From: Agromyces agglutinans
GTDB lineage: Bacteria; Actinomycetota; Actinomycetes; Actinomycetales; Microbacteriaceae
Length of the DNA stretch: 56,613 nt
Assembly (NCBI RefSeq): GCF_009647605.1
Contig: NZ_WJIF01000015.1
Location: 1 to 56,613 of the forward strand
Direction: 5' to 3'
Shown here: positions 22,261-32,178 of the stretch, in pieces
Layout: each line of letters begins with the position of its first letter
Position numbering within the stretch: the stretch's first letter is position 1
Notes under the pieces: generated by a model
What the model saw: the letters and a program-made list of their open reading frames with translations, nothing else
Databases searched by the model: none
What the model was told of the DNA's origin: nothing
Position numbers and translations under genes: made by a program

Positions 22261-22296
22261 GCCCCGGAGCCCGAAGAAGTCTAGCAGAGGAAGTCT

Positions 22297-22683
22297 GTGA
22301 GCAACAGTTCAGACGAGTCCCCCGTCGTGCCCGGTGCCGACGACCACCAGCACGAGCAGGTCTCGGAGGCCACGCGCGACATCGCCGATGTTCCCGCCGT
22401 CGAGGTCATCACCACGGCGTCCGTGCACCTGATGAGCGCCGCCGCGGTCAAGGTCGGGCTCGCCGACGACCCCGACGAGCAGACCGACCTCGACGAGGCG
22501 CGCAAGCTCATCAACGCCCTCGCGGGCCTCATCACCGCGGGCGCACCCGAGATCAGCGACATGCACGCGCGGTCGCTGCGCGACGGCCTCCGCTCGCTGC
22601 AGCTCGCGTTCCGCGAGGCATCCGTCATCCCCGACGCGATCGGCCAGGGACCGGGCGAGAAGTGGACCGGGCCCGTCAGCTGA
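22297..22683 (+). CDS. DUF1844 domain protein
   Basis: A 128-residue acidic protein of the DUF1844 family. The conserved piece runs from IADVPAVEVITTASVHLMSAAAVKVGL to DEARKLINALAGLI. It is often found beside infC-rpmI-rplT in actinobacteria (from general knowledge), as here, where it is divergent. The GTG start has an AGAGGAAG ribosome-binding site. The function is unknown. No membrane segment or signal peptide is visible. Confidence 0.85.
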   Translation: MSNSSDESPVVPGADDHQHEQVSEATRDIADVPAVEVITTASVHLMSAAAVKVGLADDPDEQTDLDEARKLINALAGLITAGAPEISDMHARSLRDGLRSLQLAFREASVIPDAIGQGPGEKWTGPVS

Positions 22684-22740
22684 CGCGGCCGCGCGGGTCA
22701 CGGGCAGGGCACGAAGGAGGCGCAGGATCGCGCCGTCGGG

Positions 22741-22800
22741 CCGTCACCGCCGGCAGGATCACCGCCGGCCGCGTCACCGCCGGCCGCGTCACCGCTGGCA
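22741..22800. repeat. Four tandem 15-bp units across the nei2 stop
   Basis: Four imperfect copies of GCGTCACCGCCGGCC-like 15-bp units. The last copy contains the end of nei2 including its TGA, so the stop-codon context is repeated three more times downstream. The second copy differs at its first bases (GGA). Confidence 0.85.
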
Positions 22801-23568
22801 GTTCGGGCACCAGTAGGTGACGCGTTCGGCGAGCTCGGTAGGGCCGAGTTCGCCGCGCTCGATGGGCGTGCGGCAGCGCCGGCAGGGTTCCCCTCCTCGG
22901 CCGTAGACCCACAGGCGTTCGCCGCGACGGTCGACGCCCGTCGTCACGCGCGCGATCCGGTCGCGGTTCGCGACGATGAGCCGGCGGCCGAGGTCGATGA
23001 TCGCCTCGGGTTGCGGCACTTCGGCGACGGGCCGGTGCGGCCGGATGCCACGGAGGAAGCACAGTTCGTTGACGTAGACGTTGCCCAGGCCCGCGAGGTT
23101 GCGCTGGTCGAGCAGCGCAACGGCGATGGGCACGTCGGGCGCCGCGGTCAGGCGTCGCAGCGCCTCCGCGGCATCCCAGTCGGGACCGAGGAGGTCGGGG
23201 CCGAGGTGGCCGACGACCTCGCCCTCGCGCTCGCGCGGCGCGACCTCGAGGATGCCCAGCTCGAAGCCGACGGCGACGGCGTCGGCGTTCTCGAGCACGG
23301 CCCTCGCGAGGTGGGCCGGACGGTTCCATCGCTCGCCGGGCCGGAACACCCGCCAGGTGCCCTCCATCTTCAGGTGGGAGTGGATCGTCTCGTCGCCGGC
23401 CCGGATGAGCAGGTGCTTGCCCCGCGCGGCGACCTCGTCGACCGTGCGACCCGAGAGATCGACGGTCGCGTAGCGCGGGACGCGGAAGTCGGTGCGAGTG
23501 AGCACGCGGCCCACGAGCGCGCGGCGCAGCCGCGCCGCGGCCTGGAAGACGGTGTCACCCTCTGGCAT
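22789..23568 (-). CDS. nei2: Endonuclease VIII-like DNA glycosylase Nei2
   Basis: Fpg/Nei-family glycosylase/AP lyase, 259 residues, removing oxidised pyrimidines. The catalytic proline and glutamate are P2 and E3 in MPEGDTV, the Nei2-type N-terminus. The helix-two-turn-helix segment includes LAGLGNVYVNELCFLRGI. A C-terminal zinc finger has two CxxC pairs (CRRC and CPNC). The ATG lies 14 nt inside the 3' end of lhr, so the two genes are translationally linked DNA-repair partners. Confidence 0.9.
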   Translation of the reverse strand: MPEGDTVFQAAARLRRALVGRVLTRTDFRVPRYATVDLSGRTVDEVAARGKHLLIRAGDETIHSHLKMEGTWRVFRPGERWNRPAHLARAVLENADAVAVGFELGILEVAPREREGEVVGHLGPDLLGPDWDAAEALRRLTAAPDVPIAVALLDQRNLAGLGNVYVNELCFLRGIRPHRPVAEVPQPEAIIDLGRRLIVANRDRIARVTTGVDRRGERLWVYGRGGEPCRRCRTPIERGELGPTELAERVTYWCPNCQR

Positions 23569-26500
23569 CGATGCGCAGGCCCCTCGGCGTCTCGGAGAAG
23601 CCGGAAGCGCTGAGGGCTGCGCCGACCGGGGTGCCGATGACGAACGCGCCGTTGACGCTCTCGACCGCCAGCCGCCGGACGCGACCGGTGCGGACGACGC
23701 CCGCGATCGCCTCGGCCGCCGCGCCGAGCAGCCGCTCGTCGTCGTGGTAGGCCAGCATCGTCTTGCCGCCGCGCTCGACGTAGAGCACCAGCTCGCCGTC
23801 GGCGAGCACGACCATCGCCCCGGCCTTGCGCGCGGCGCGGTGCGAGCTCTCACCCGGAGGCTCTGGCCAGGGCAGCGCGGCACCGTACGCGTTCGCCGGA
23901 TCGGTGGCCGCGAGCACGACCACGCTCGAGCCGTCGCGCGCCGCCGCCGACCCGACCCCGCCCGAGCCTCCGGCGTCGGCGGGAGCGGTGAGCCCGTCGG
24001 CCCGATCGGCGTACCCGCGCAGCCGGTCGACCGCGCCCGGGGCGGCGAACTGCGCCGCGCCCAGGCGTTCGACGAAGTACCCCCGGCGAGCGCGGCCCGA
24101 GTCCTCGAAGCCGCTGAGCGTGCGGTAGACGAGCGCGAACCCGCCCACGACGCCCTCGGCCACCGCGGTGCCCCGGGTGACGAGGCCGTACCGGTCGAGC
24201 AGCGTCTCGCCGAGCAGGTGCGCGCGACGCGTGGCGTCGGCGTCGGGCACGGGCAGGATCGACCAACGCCCCGCGACCGACGGCGGACCGGTTCGGCTCG
24301 GCAGGTTCGCCATGGTCGTGCGCGGCATCGACCGGCCCCGGAGCATCCGCGACCGTGGCGCCGCACGTCGCGCCTTGTGCGCGCTGCGCCCTCCGGCGAT
24401 GAGTGATCGCACCGGCGCGAACGTGTCGTTGGTGACGAGGCCCGCCCAGGCGAGCCCCCAGAGGGCTTCGACCAGCTCGTCATCGGCGACCGGCTGGTCG
24501 AGCTCGCCGAACCGGCCGACCGCATCGGCGAGCTGCCGGAAGAAGTACGCGCCGCCCGACCCGAGCGCGACGAGCACCTCGCGCTGGAGCGCGGTGAGCT
24601 CGGGGTCGGGCGGCGGGTCGAGCGAGAGCGGCGCGCCGTCGGCCAGGTGGAGCTCGACCCAGCCGTCGTCGCCCGCGAGCGCGCCGGCACCCGCCCAGAG
24701 CACTTCTCCCGTGGCCATGAGCTCGTCGAGGATCGCCGGGCTGTAGTCGGACACCCGAGCGGGAAGCACCAGCGACTCCCACGCCGACGCGGGGAGCCGA
24801 GCGCCCTCGAGCTGTTCGACGACCGCGAGGACGCCGTCGATGCCCCGCAACGGACGGCCGATGTGCTGCCACTCGGGCAGGAACCGGGCGAGCACGCGCT
24901 GCGGCACGGGTTCGACCTCGTGCCGCAGGGCCGCCAGCGATCGGCGACGGAGCCGGCGCAGCACCTCGGCGTCGCACCACTCGGTCGACGTGCCGTGCGG
25001 CCGGAACTCCCCCTCGACCACGCGTCGTTCGTCGGCGAGCCACCGCAGGGCGCCGCGCGCCACGGCCACGCCGATGCCGAAGCGATCGGCGACCTCCTCC
25101 ACCGCGAACGGGCCGTGGGTGCGCGCGTAGCGGCTGACCAGGTCGCCGAGCGGGTCGCCGACGTGCTCGGCGAACGCGACGGCGACGCCCGGCGGCACCG
25201 GCACGCCGAGCGCGTCGCGCAGCCGCCCGACGTCTTCGACGGCCGCGACCTGCTCGCGGCCGGCGAAGTTCACGCGAACGACGCGTCTCGCGTCGAGGAG
25301 TTCGGCGACCGCGGCGATCGGGTCGGTGTCGTCGGTCACCCTCACGGCGATCTCGGCGTCGGAGAGCGGGCCGAGCACGCGCAGGAGGTCGGCGACGCCC
25401 TCGGCCTGGCGTACACGACGATCGTCGGCCAGCCGCTGGAGTTCGCGTTCGGTCTGCTCGATGACGCCGGGGTCGAGGAGTTCCCGCAGCTCGACCCGGC
25501 CGAGCAGCTCGCCGAGCAGCGCCGTGTCGATCGCCAGTGCGGCGGCCCGCCGCTCGGCGAGCGGCGAATCGCCCTCGTACATGAACGCGCCGACGTAGCC
25601 GAACAGCAGCGAGCTCGCGAACGGGCTCGGGGCTTCGGTCGTCGTCTCGACGAGCCGCAGCCGGCGCGCGGCGACATCGCGCGCGAGTTCGGTCAGCGCC
25701 GGCACGTCGTAGACGTCTTGGAGCACCTCGCGCACGGTCTCGAGGATGATCGGGAAGGTCGGGAACGCGCTCGCGACCTCGAGCAGCTGCGCCGACCGCT
25801 GGCGCTGCTGCCAGAGCGGCGAGCGGCGACCGGGCTGGTAGTTGGGCAGCAGGAGCGCGCGGGCGGCGCACTCGCGGAACCGGCTCGCGAACAGCGCGGA
25901 CCCGCCGACCTCGTCGGTCACGAGCTGTTCGAGCTCATCGGGCTCGAAGACGAACAGGTCCGCGCCGGGCGGATCGATGCCGGTGTCGGGGATCCGCACG
26001 ATGATGCCGTCGTCGGCGGCCACCGCGGCGCCGTCGACACCGTGGCGCTCGCGGACGCGCGCGGCGACCGCCAGCGCCCACGGTGCGTGCACGGGCATGC
26101 CGAACGGCGAGTGCAGGATCACCCGCCAGTCGCCGAGCTCGTCGCGCGTGCGCTCGACCACGAGGGTGCGGTCGGTCGGAAGGTGGCCGGTGGCCTGCTG
26201 CTGGTCGGCGAGGAACGCCAGCAGGTTCGTCGCCGCGTACGCGTCGAGCCCGGCCGCCGCGATGCGCGCACGTGCGTCGGCCTCGTCGGCCGCCGCGACC
26301 TCGCGCATGAACGCGCCGAGTGCGCGGCCGAGCTCGGCCGGGCGCCCGAGCCCGTCGCCCTTCCAGAACGGCACCCGGCCCGGCTGGCCGAAGGCGGGCA
26401 CCACGTTCACCCGGTCGAACGTGATCTCCTGGATGCGCCAGCTCGTGGCGCCGAGCGCGAACACGTCGCCGACGCGCGACTCGTAGACCATCTCCTCGTC

Positions 26501-28195
26501 GAGCTCGCCGACGCGGCGCCCGCCGGCCTCGTCGCCGACGAGGAACACGCCGAACATGCCGCGGTCGGGGATCGTGCCACCGCTCGTGACGGCGAGGCGC
26601 TGCGCACCGGGGCGGCCGACGAGCGTGCCCTCCTCGCGATCCCACACGAGCCGCGGCCGCAGCTCGCCGAACCGGTCGGATGGGTACCGGCCCGCGAGCA
26701 GGTCGAGCGTCGCCTCGTAGGCCGAGCGCGGCAGGGTCGCGAAGGGCGCGGCCCGGCGCACCGCGCCGAACCACCCCTCGACGTCGAGCGGATCGAGCGC
26801 GGCCGCCGCGATGGTCTGCTGGGCGAGGATGTCGAGCGGGTTCGCCGGCACCCGCATGGTCTCGATGGCGCCGCCGAGCATGCGCTCGCTCGTGACGGCG
26901 GCGTGCACGAGGTCGGCGCGCTGCTTGGGGTAGATGACCCCGCGCGAGACCTCGCCCACCTGGTGGCCGGCCCGCCCGAGCCGCTGCAGGCCGCTCGAGA
27001 CCGACGGCGGCGACTCGACCTGGACGACGAGGTCGACCGCGCCCATGTCGATGCCGAGCTCGAGGCTCGAGGTGGCGACCACGCAGCGGAGTCGCCCGCT
27101 CTTCAGGTCGTCCTCGATGTCGGCGCGCTGCTCCTTGCTCACGGAGCCGTGGTGGGCGCGCGCGAGCACGGGCGGTGCGCCCGTGGTCTGCCCCGACTGC
27201 GCCATCAACGCGGCGGGCGGCGGGGCAGCCGCCGCCGCGACCAGCAGCGCTTCGCGTTCGGATGCCTCGAGCGAGAGCTCGTTCAGGCGAGCCGTGAGCC
27301 GTTCGGCCAGTCGCCGCGAGTTCGCGAACACGATCGACGAGCGGTGCTGGAGCACCTGGTCGAGGATCGCCTCCTCGACGTGGGGCCAGATGGAGCCGGT
27401 GGCATCGTCGCTCGCCGGCAGCTGCGCCATGTCTTCGACGGGCACGACCACGCGCAGGTCGAAGCGCTTCTCGCTCGGTGGGGCGACCACCTCGACCGGG
27501 GCGCTCGCGCACAGGAAGCGCGCGACCTCTTCGACCGGGCGCACCGTCGCCGACAGCCCGATGCGCTGCGCCGGCTTCGGCAGCAGGTCGTCGAGCCGCT
27601 CGAGCGAGAGCGCGAGGTGCGCCCCGCGCTTGGTCGCGGCGACGGCGTGGATCTCGTCGATGATGACCGTCTCGACGGTTCGTAGCGTCTCGCGCGCCTG
27701 CGACGTCAGCATGAGGAAGAGCGATTCGGGCGTGGTGATCAGGATGTCGGGCGGCGTGCGCAGCAGGGTGCGGCGCTCGGCGGCCGTCGTGTCGCCCGAG
27801 CGCACGCCCACGCTCACGTGCGGCGGCTCGATGCCGAGGCGCTCGGAGACCCGCGCGATGCCGGTGAGCGGCGCCCGCAGGTTGCGCTCGACGTCGACGC
27901 CGAGCGCCTTCAGGGGCGAGAGGTAGAGCACGCGCGTGCCGGGTTCGGCAGGCGGCGGTTCGGTGTGCAGGCGGTCGATCGCGGAGAGGAACGCCGAGAG
28001 CGTCTTGCCCGAGCCCGTGGGTGCGACGACGAGCGAGTGCGCGCCTCGGCCGATGGCGGCCCAGGCCGCGGCCTGCACCGCCGTGGGCGCCCGGAACGAC
28101 TCGGCGAACCACGTGCGCGTGGCTTCCGAGAAGGCGTCGAGCGGCGCATCCACGGTTCCATCCTGCCGTGCCCCGCCGACATCCGGCCCGGCCAT
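23555..28195 (-). CDS. lhr: Large superfamily 2 DNA helicase Lhr
   Basis: A 1546-residue ATP-dependent DNA helicase, the length typical of full-length actinobacterial Lhr. Motif I APTGSGKT is at 58-65, DEIH at 180-183 and SATVRP follows as motif III. Motif VI reads QRLGRAGHQVG near residue ~400. A winged-helix and a long C-terminal region particular to Lhr follow. Lhr is DNA-damage inducible in mycobacteria (family knowledge); the overlap with nei2 supports a repair role here. ATG 28195 is used; GTG 28153 would remove a variable N-terminus. Confidence 0.93.
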   Translation of the reverse strand: MAGPDVGGARQDGTVDAPLDAFSEATRTWFAESFRAPTAVQAAAWAAIGRGAHSLVVAPTGSGKTLSAFLSAIDRLHTEPPPAEPGTRVLYLSPLKALGVDVERNLRAPLTGIARVSERLGIEPPHVSVGVRSGDTTAAERRTLLRTPPDILITTPESLFLMLTSQARETLRTVETVIIDEIHAVAATKRGAHLALSLERLDDLLPKPAQRIGLSATVRPVEEVARFLCASAPVEVVAPPSEKRFDLRVVVPVEDMAQLPASDDATGSIWPHVEEAILDQVLQHRSSIVFANSRRLAERLTARLNELSLEASEREALLVAAAAAPPPAALMAQSGQTTGAPPVLARAHHGSVSKEQRADIEDDLKSGRLRCVVATSSLELGIDMGAVDLVVQVESPPSVSSGLQRLGRAGHQVGEVSRGVIYPKQRADLVHAAVTSERMLGGAIETMRVPANPLDILAQQTIAAAALDPLDVEGWFGAVRRAAPFATLPRSAYEATLDLLAGRYPSDRFGELRPRLVWDREEGTLVGRPGAQRLAVTSGGTIPDRGMFGVFLVGDEAGGRRVGELDEEMVYESRVGDVFALGATSWRIQEITFDRVNVVPAFGQPGRVPFWKGDGLGRPAELGRALGAFMREVAAADEADARARIAAAGLDAYAATNLLAFLADQQQATGHLPTDRTLVVERTRDELGDWRVILHSPFGMPVHAPWALAVAARVRERHGVDGAAVAADDGIIVRIPDTGIDPPGADLFVFEPDELEQLVTDEVGGSALFASRFRECAARALLLPNYQPGRRSPLWQQRQRSAQLLEVASAFPTFPIILETVREVLQDVYDVPALTELARDVAARRLRLVETTTEAPSPFASSLLFGYVGAFMYEGDSPLAERRAAALAIDTALLGELLGRVELRELLDPGVIEQTERELQRLADDRRVRQAEGVADLLRVLGPLSDAEIAVRVTDDTDPIAAVAELLDARRVVRVNFAGREQVAAVEDVGRLRDALGVPVPPGVAVAFAEHVGDPLGDLVSRYARTHGPFAVEEVADRFGIGVAVARGALRWLADERRVVEGEFRPHGTSTEWCDAEVLRRLRRRSLAALRHEVEPVPQRVLARFLPEWQHIGRPLRGIDGVLAVVEQLEGARLPASAWESLVLPARVSDYSPAILDELMATGEVLWAGAGALAGDDGWVELHLADGAPLSLDPPPDPELTALQREVLVALGSGGAYFFRQLADAVGRFGELDQPVADDELVEALWGLAWAGLVTNDTFAPVRSLIAGGRSAHKARRAAPRSRMLRGRSMPRTTMANLPSRTGPPSVAGRWSILPVPDADATRRAHLLGETLLDRYGLVTRGTAVAEGVVGGFALVYRTLSGFEDSGRARRGYFVERLGAAQFAAPGAVDRLRGYADRADGLTAPADAGGSGGVGSAAARDGSSVVVLAATDPANAYGAALPWPEPPGESSHRAARKAGAMVVLADGELVLYVERGGKTMLAYHDDERLLGAAAEAIAGVVRTGRVRRLAVESVNGAFVIGTPVGAALSASGFSETPRGLRIDARG

Positions 28196-28249
28196 CAGCG
28201 GATCCGCCGCCCGGCGACCGATACCCCACGACCGGCGAGTGCGACCGGG

Positions 28250-29689
28250 TCAGGCCGGACTCGCTCCAGCGGCCAGCGCGCGCTCGACCGCCGCGACCGT
28301 GCGGGCAGCCTGCGCGGCATCCGTACGCCAGTTGCTCACCGAGAACCGGACGACGGTGCGATCCCGCCAGCGGGAGGTCATCGCGAGCACATCGCCATCG
28401 CCCCACAGGCGTTCGCTGAGCGCCGCGGTCGTCGCGTCGTCGCCCAGCGCGACGCACACCTGGGTGAACACGACGTCGTTCAGCACCTCGACGCCGGGAA
28501 GCTCGGCGAGCCCGTCGGCGATGGCTCGCGCTGATCCGGTGAGGCGGTGGACGAGGTCCGCGACGCCCTGCCGGCCGAGCGAACGCAGCACGGCCCACGT
28601 CGGCACGCCGCGGGCGCGCCGCGAGAGCTCTGCCACCTTCTCGTGCGGATCGGCGCCCGTGCCGGTCGCCTGCAGGTAGCTCGCCTGCATGCTGAGCGCC
28701 CGGAACATGGCCGAGGGTTCGCGAACGATCGCGACGCCGCAGTCGTACGGCACGTTCAGCGTCTTGTGCGCGTCGGTCGACCACGAGTCGGCGCCCGCCA
28801 GGCCGGCGGTGAGGTGCGCGGAGCGCGGGGACGCAGCCGCCCACAGCCCGAACGCGCCGTCGACGTGCACCCAGGCGCCCGCGGCATGCGCGACCGCCAC
28901 GGCTCCCGAGAAGTCGTCGAAGGCGCCCGAGTGGATGTTTCCCGCCTGCAGCACGACGAGGGCCGGCCCCTCCCCGGCGGCGAGCACCTCCTCGAGGCGG
29001 TCCACCCGGATGCGTCCCTGGTCGTCGGCGGGCACCGCCGTCGGCTCGCCGAGACCGAGGTAGCGGCCGGCGAGGTCCACCGTGCCGTGGCGCTCCGCGC
29101 CGACCACGAAACGCACGCGCGGGCCCCCCGCGAGCCCGGAGACCGCCGGGTCCCACCCGACCCGCCGGAGCACCTCGTCTCGACCGGCGGCCATCGCCGC
29201 GAACTGCGCCATGGTCGCGCCGGTCGCGAAGCCCACGGCGCTGCCCGACGGCAGGCCGAGCAGGTCCACGATCCACTCCCCCGCCAGTTCCTCCGCCGCC
29301 GCCACGCCGGGCGTGATGTCGCGGAGCCCGGCGTTCTGGTCCCACGCTGAGACGAGCCAGTCGGCCGCGAGCGCCGTCGGCTGCGTGCCGCCCATGACCC
29401 AGCCGTAGAACCTCGGCGAGCCGATCGCGAGCAGGCCCGGCTCGATCGCGCCGGCCAGCCGCTCGATCACCGCGGCCGGCGGCTCGCCGACATCGGGCAG
29501 TGCCTCGCCGAGCGCGGACCGGACCTCCTCGGGCGTCGCCCGCGCCGGGATGGGCCGCTCACCGAGGCCGGCCAGCCATTCCGCTGCCGACCGCCGCGCG
29601 AGCTCGAGCACCTCGCGGTAGTCCTCGGGTCCGCCGGAGCCGCCCGGTTCGTCGTCGGCTCCGCGCTCGTGGCCGTCGTCCGGATGCAT
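28250..29689 (-). CDS. PLP-dependent decarboxylase (group II type)
   Basis: A 479-residue fold-type I PLP enzyme resembling aromatic-L-amino-acid or glutamate decarboxylases. The lysine that should bind PLP is near residue 308 in STDAHKTLNVPYDCG. Supporting segments are GFATGATMAQFAAMAAGRDEVL and WVHVDGAFGLWAAA, the second carrying the cofactor-binding Asp. The N-terminal ~30 residues are polar and variable. GAGGTG precedes the ATG at 6 nt. The substrate cannot be deduced; aspartate/aromatic decarboxylase or a sulfur-amino-acid role are all open. It is a single gene between lhr and sseB. Confidence 0.8.
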   Translation of the reverse strand: MHPDDGHERGADDEPGGSGGPEDYREVLELARRSAAEWLAGLGERPIPARATPEEVRSALGEALPDVGEPPAAVIERLAGAIEPGLLAIGSPRFYGWVMGGTQPTALAADWLVSAWDQNAGLRDITPGVAAAEELAGEWIVDLLGLPSGSAVGFATGATMAQFAAMAAGRDEVLRRVGWDPAVSGLAGGPRVRFVVGAERHGTVDLAGRYLGLGEPTAVPADDQGRIRVDRLEEVLAAGEGPALVVLQAGNIHSGAFDDFSGAVAVAHAAGAWVHVDGAFGLWAAASPRSAHLTAGLAGADSWSTDAHKTLNVPYDCGVAIVREPSAMFRALSMQASYLQATGTGADPHEKVAELSRRARGVPTWAVLRSLGRQGVADLVHRLTGSARAIADGLAELPGVEVLNDVVFTQVCVALGDDATTAALSERLWGDGDVLAMTSRWRDRTVVRFSVSNWRTDAAQAARTVAAVERALAAGASPA

Positions 29690-29774
29690 CGCCGCACCTC
29701 GCGTTCCGCGCGCCTGCGCACTCCGATCATCCGCTCGCGCTCGGCGCGCGTCAACGACGGCCGCGGATCGACGG

Positions 29775-30656
29775 CTACGCGGCGCGGCCGCCGACGAGCT
29801 TGACCGCGAGCGAGTCGACCCCGGTCGCGATCGCCTCGTCGTCGGCCCAGCGTCGCGCGAGCCGAGCCGTCGTGGCGTCGAGCTCGTCGCGCGTGAGGCC
29901 CTCGACGAGCACGAGCCGCACCACGAGCTCGGGCCCCGCGAGATGCGCCTGCGGGTCGCCCGGCACGAGTTCGACGCCGAGCACCGCGAGCTCGGTCGCG
30001 ATCGACCGCTCGAACGCCGCGATGACGGCCTCGGACTCGAACGGCGGCCGCCACTCGTGCGACTGCGCGACCGCCCACACGGCGGGCCGGCGCAGCACGA
30101 ACTCGTCGTCGGGCGACCCGGGGTCGAGCACGACGAGGTCGGTGCCGTCGTCGGCCGCCGCGAGCGCGACCCGCACGCCGTCGGCGGGAACCGGCCGTGC
30201 GACCGGGTTCCAGCGGGACATCGCCGCGACCGAGGAGAAGACGGGCAGCACCCGACGACCGTCGGGACCGGCGACCGTGACGATCGACAGCTCCTGGCTC
30301 TTCTCGACCGCGTGGCCGTGCGCCCCGACCTCGGTGCCACCGTCGCCCAGTTCGGCCAGCAGCGGGATCAGCAGCCGTGATCCGGCGAACGCCTGCACGA
30401 CGTCGGCCTGTCCGGCATCGCCGGCGCGGAATCTCCGGATCGCGGCTTCGAGCGCGGGCGGCGCGCTGCCGTCGTCGGCGGCGTGCCGGTTCTGCTCGAA
30501 CGCGCGGCCCGCCCACGGCGTGCCCGCCGAGTCGGCCGCGCCGCCCGGCCCGGTCGGTCCACCGACCGGCCCGCCTGCGGGAGCGCCGTCAGCGGGACCG
30601 CCCCCGGGGCGCCCGGGTTCGGCGCCCGGCTGCCCCGGCTCAGTGCGAGGCGACAT
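29775..30656 (-). CDS. SseB family protein
   Basis: A 293-residue protein with a Pro/Gly-rich disordered N-terminus (~1-45) followed by the SseB N-terminal domain ([12 protein letters not shown] ... [12 protein letters not shown]). The molecular role is unknown. Its ATG lies 17 nt inside hisA, so it is translated with the histidine cluster. Actinobacterial his clusters often carry an accessory gene at this point (family knowledge), but a role in histidine synthesis is unproven. Confidence 0.82.
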   Translation of the reverse strand: MSPRTEPGQPGAEPGRPGGGPADGAPAGGPVGGPTGPGGAADSAGTPWAGRAFEQNRHAADDGSAPPALEAAIRRFRAGDAGQADVVQAFAGSRLLIPLLAELGDGGTEVGAHGHAVEKSQELSIVTVAGPDGRRVLPVFSSVAAMSRWNPVARPVPADGVRVALAAADDGTDLVVLDPGSPDDEFVLRRPAVWAVAQSHEWRPPFESEAVIAAFERSIATELAVLGVELVPGDPQAHLAGPELVVRLVLVEGLTRDELDATTARLARRWADDEAIATGVDSLAVKLVGGRAA

Positions 30657-31386
30657 CCAGCGCCTCGGGAAGCGTGAACGCGCCCGCGTACAGGGCCTTC
30701 CCGACGATGGCGCCCTCGAGCCCGAGTGGCACGAGCTCGCGCAGCGCCGCGATGTCGTCGAGGCTCGAGATGCCGCCGGAGGCGACGACCGGGCGGTGCG
30801 TGCGGTCCATGATCTGGCGGAGCAGGTCGAGGTTCGGCCCCTGCAGGGTGCCGTCCTTCGTGACATCCGTGACGACGTACCGGGCCGCGCCCGCCTCCTC
30901 GAGGCGGTCCATGACCTGCCAGAGGTCGCCGCCCTCCTTGGTCCAGCCGCGGGCGGCGAGCGTCGTGCCGCGCACGTCGAGGCCGACCGCGATGGCCTCG
31001 CCGTACTGCGCGATGACCGAGGCCGCCCACTCGGGGTTCTCGAGCGCGGCGGTGCCGAGGTTGATGCGCTTCGCCCCGATCGCGAGCGCGTGCTCGAGCG
31101 ACGCGTCGTCGCGGATGCCGCCCGAGAGCTCGACGTTCACGCCCCTGACCTGGCGGATGACCTTCTTCAGGATGCCGGCGTTCGAGCCACGGCCGAAGGC
31201 CGCGTCGAGGTCGACGAGGTGGATCCACTCCGCGCCCTGGTCGGCCCAGTCGCTCGCCGCGTCGACCGGATCGCCGTAGTTGGTCTCGGTCCCGGCCTCC
31301 CCCTTGGTCAGCCGGACGGCCTTGCCGCCGGCGACGTCGACGGCCGGCAGGAGCACCAGCCGCGGGGTCTTGTTGAACTCACTCAT
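30640..31386 (-). CDS. hisA: Phosphoribosyl isomerase HisA/PriA
   Basis: (beta/alpha)8-barrel isomerase acting on ProFAR in histidine synthesis, 248 residues. In actinobacteria the orthologue (PriA) often also does the TrpF step of tryptophan synthesis. The catalytic Asp is in [18 protein letters not shown] near the N-terminus, and the second in [16 protein letters not shown]. The phosphate loops SGGIRD and ASGGISS are present. Dual function cannot be confirmed without structure-level comparison. ATG 31386 follows a GAGGAC ribosome-binding site; an upstream GTG at 31440 would add 18 atypical residues. Confidence 0.92.
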   Translation of the reverse strand: MSEFNKTPRLVLLPAVDVAGGKAVRLTKGEAGTETNYGDPVDAASDWADQGAEWIHLVDLDAAFGRGSNAGILKKVIRQVRGVNVELSGGIRDDASLEHALAIGAKRINLGTAALENPEWAASVIAQYGEAIAVGLDVRGTTLAARGWTKEGGDLWQVMDRLEEAGAARYVVTDVTKDGTLQGPNLDLLRQIMDRTHRPVVASGGISSLDDIAALRELVPLGLEGAIVGKALYAGAFTLPEALDVASH

Positions 31387-31443
31387 CACTGTCCTCGAAT
31401 CGGAAAGCCACGCGATCCGCGCGACGTTCGGCACAGTCACAGC

Positions 31444-31449
31444 ATCCTA
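31444..31449 (-). promoter_or_regulatory. Possible hisA-sseB promoter
   Basis: TAGGAT in the 153-nt gap between hisH and hisA, pointing left. The gap suggests hisA-sseB can be transcribed independently. No clear -35. Confidence 0.3.
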
Positions 31450-31539
31450 GTCTCGTTGCGCGGGCACGGCCGACCGATGACGCGCGACGGCGCGGACGAG
31501 TCGATGCGGCCGCATCGCGAGGGCGCCGCGGCGGAGACC

Positions 31540-32178
31540 TCAGCCCAGCGTGCCGATCCAGTTGCCGAGCAGGCGGATGCCGGCTTCCGACGACTTCTCG
31601 GGGTGGAACTGCGTCGCGGAGAGCGGCCCGTTCTCGACGGCGGCCAGGAACCGGCCGCCGTGCTCGGCCCAGGTCACGGCCGGCCGCGGGAACGGCGGCA
31701 TCACGTCGAGCGTCCACTCCTGGGCCGCGAACGAGTGCACGAAGTAGAACCGCTCGTGCTCGATGCCGGCGAAGAGGGCGCTGCCCTCCCCCGCGTCGAC
31801 GGTGTTCCAGCCCATGTGCGGAAGCACGTCGGCCGGCAGTTCGGTGACGGTGCCGGGCCATTCGCCGAGGCCCTCGGTGTCGACGCCGCGCTCGACGCCG
31901 CGCTCGAAGAACACCTGCATGCCGACGCACACGCCGAGCACCGGCCGCCCGCCCGCGAGCCGCCGGTCGATGATCTCATCGCCGCGGACCGCGCGCAGTT
32001 GGTCCATCACGGCCTTGAACGCGCCGACGCCGGGGACGAACAGCCCGTCGGCCTCGAGCGCCGCCGCGCGGTCGCTGGTCACCTGGACCTCGGCGCCCGC
32101 GCGCTCGAGCGATTTCGCGGCCGAGTGGATGTTGCCCGAACCGTAGTCGAGCACGACGACGCGACGCGTGCGGGTCAC
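31540..32178 (-). CDS. hisH: Imidazole glycerol phosphate synthase glutaminase subunit
   Basis: Class I glutamine amidotransferase that feeds ammonia to HisF, 212 residues. The nucleophile C84 is in [11 protein letters not shown], and the His/Glu of the triad are in QFHPEKS near the C-terminus. The start is GTG 32178, overlapping the hisB stop (GTGA). The partner hisF is not in the window. Confidence 0.94.
   Translation of the reverse strand: MTRTRRVVVLDYGSGNIHSAAKSLERAGAEVQVTSDRAAALEADGLFVPGVGAFKAVMDQLRAVRGDEIIDRRLAGGRPVLGVCVGMQVFFERGVERGVDTEGLGEWPGTVTELPADVLPHMGWNTVDAGEGSALFAGIEHERFYFVHSFAAQEWTLDVMPPFPRPAVTWAEHGGRFLAAVENGPLSATQFHPEKSSEAGIRLLGNWIGTLG

Noticed and set aside
24647..27685. 1012-codon plus-strand ORF antisense to lhr
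   Set aside because: It mirrors lhr codon by codon on the opposite strand; its sequence has no domain, and such antisense ORFs are common in high-GC genes.
31387..31440. Upstream GTG start adding 18 residues to HisA
   Set aside because: The extension does not resemble HisA/PriA N-termini, and ATG 31386 has an acceptable ribosome-binding site. A -10 hexamer near the GTG keeps it just possible.
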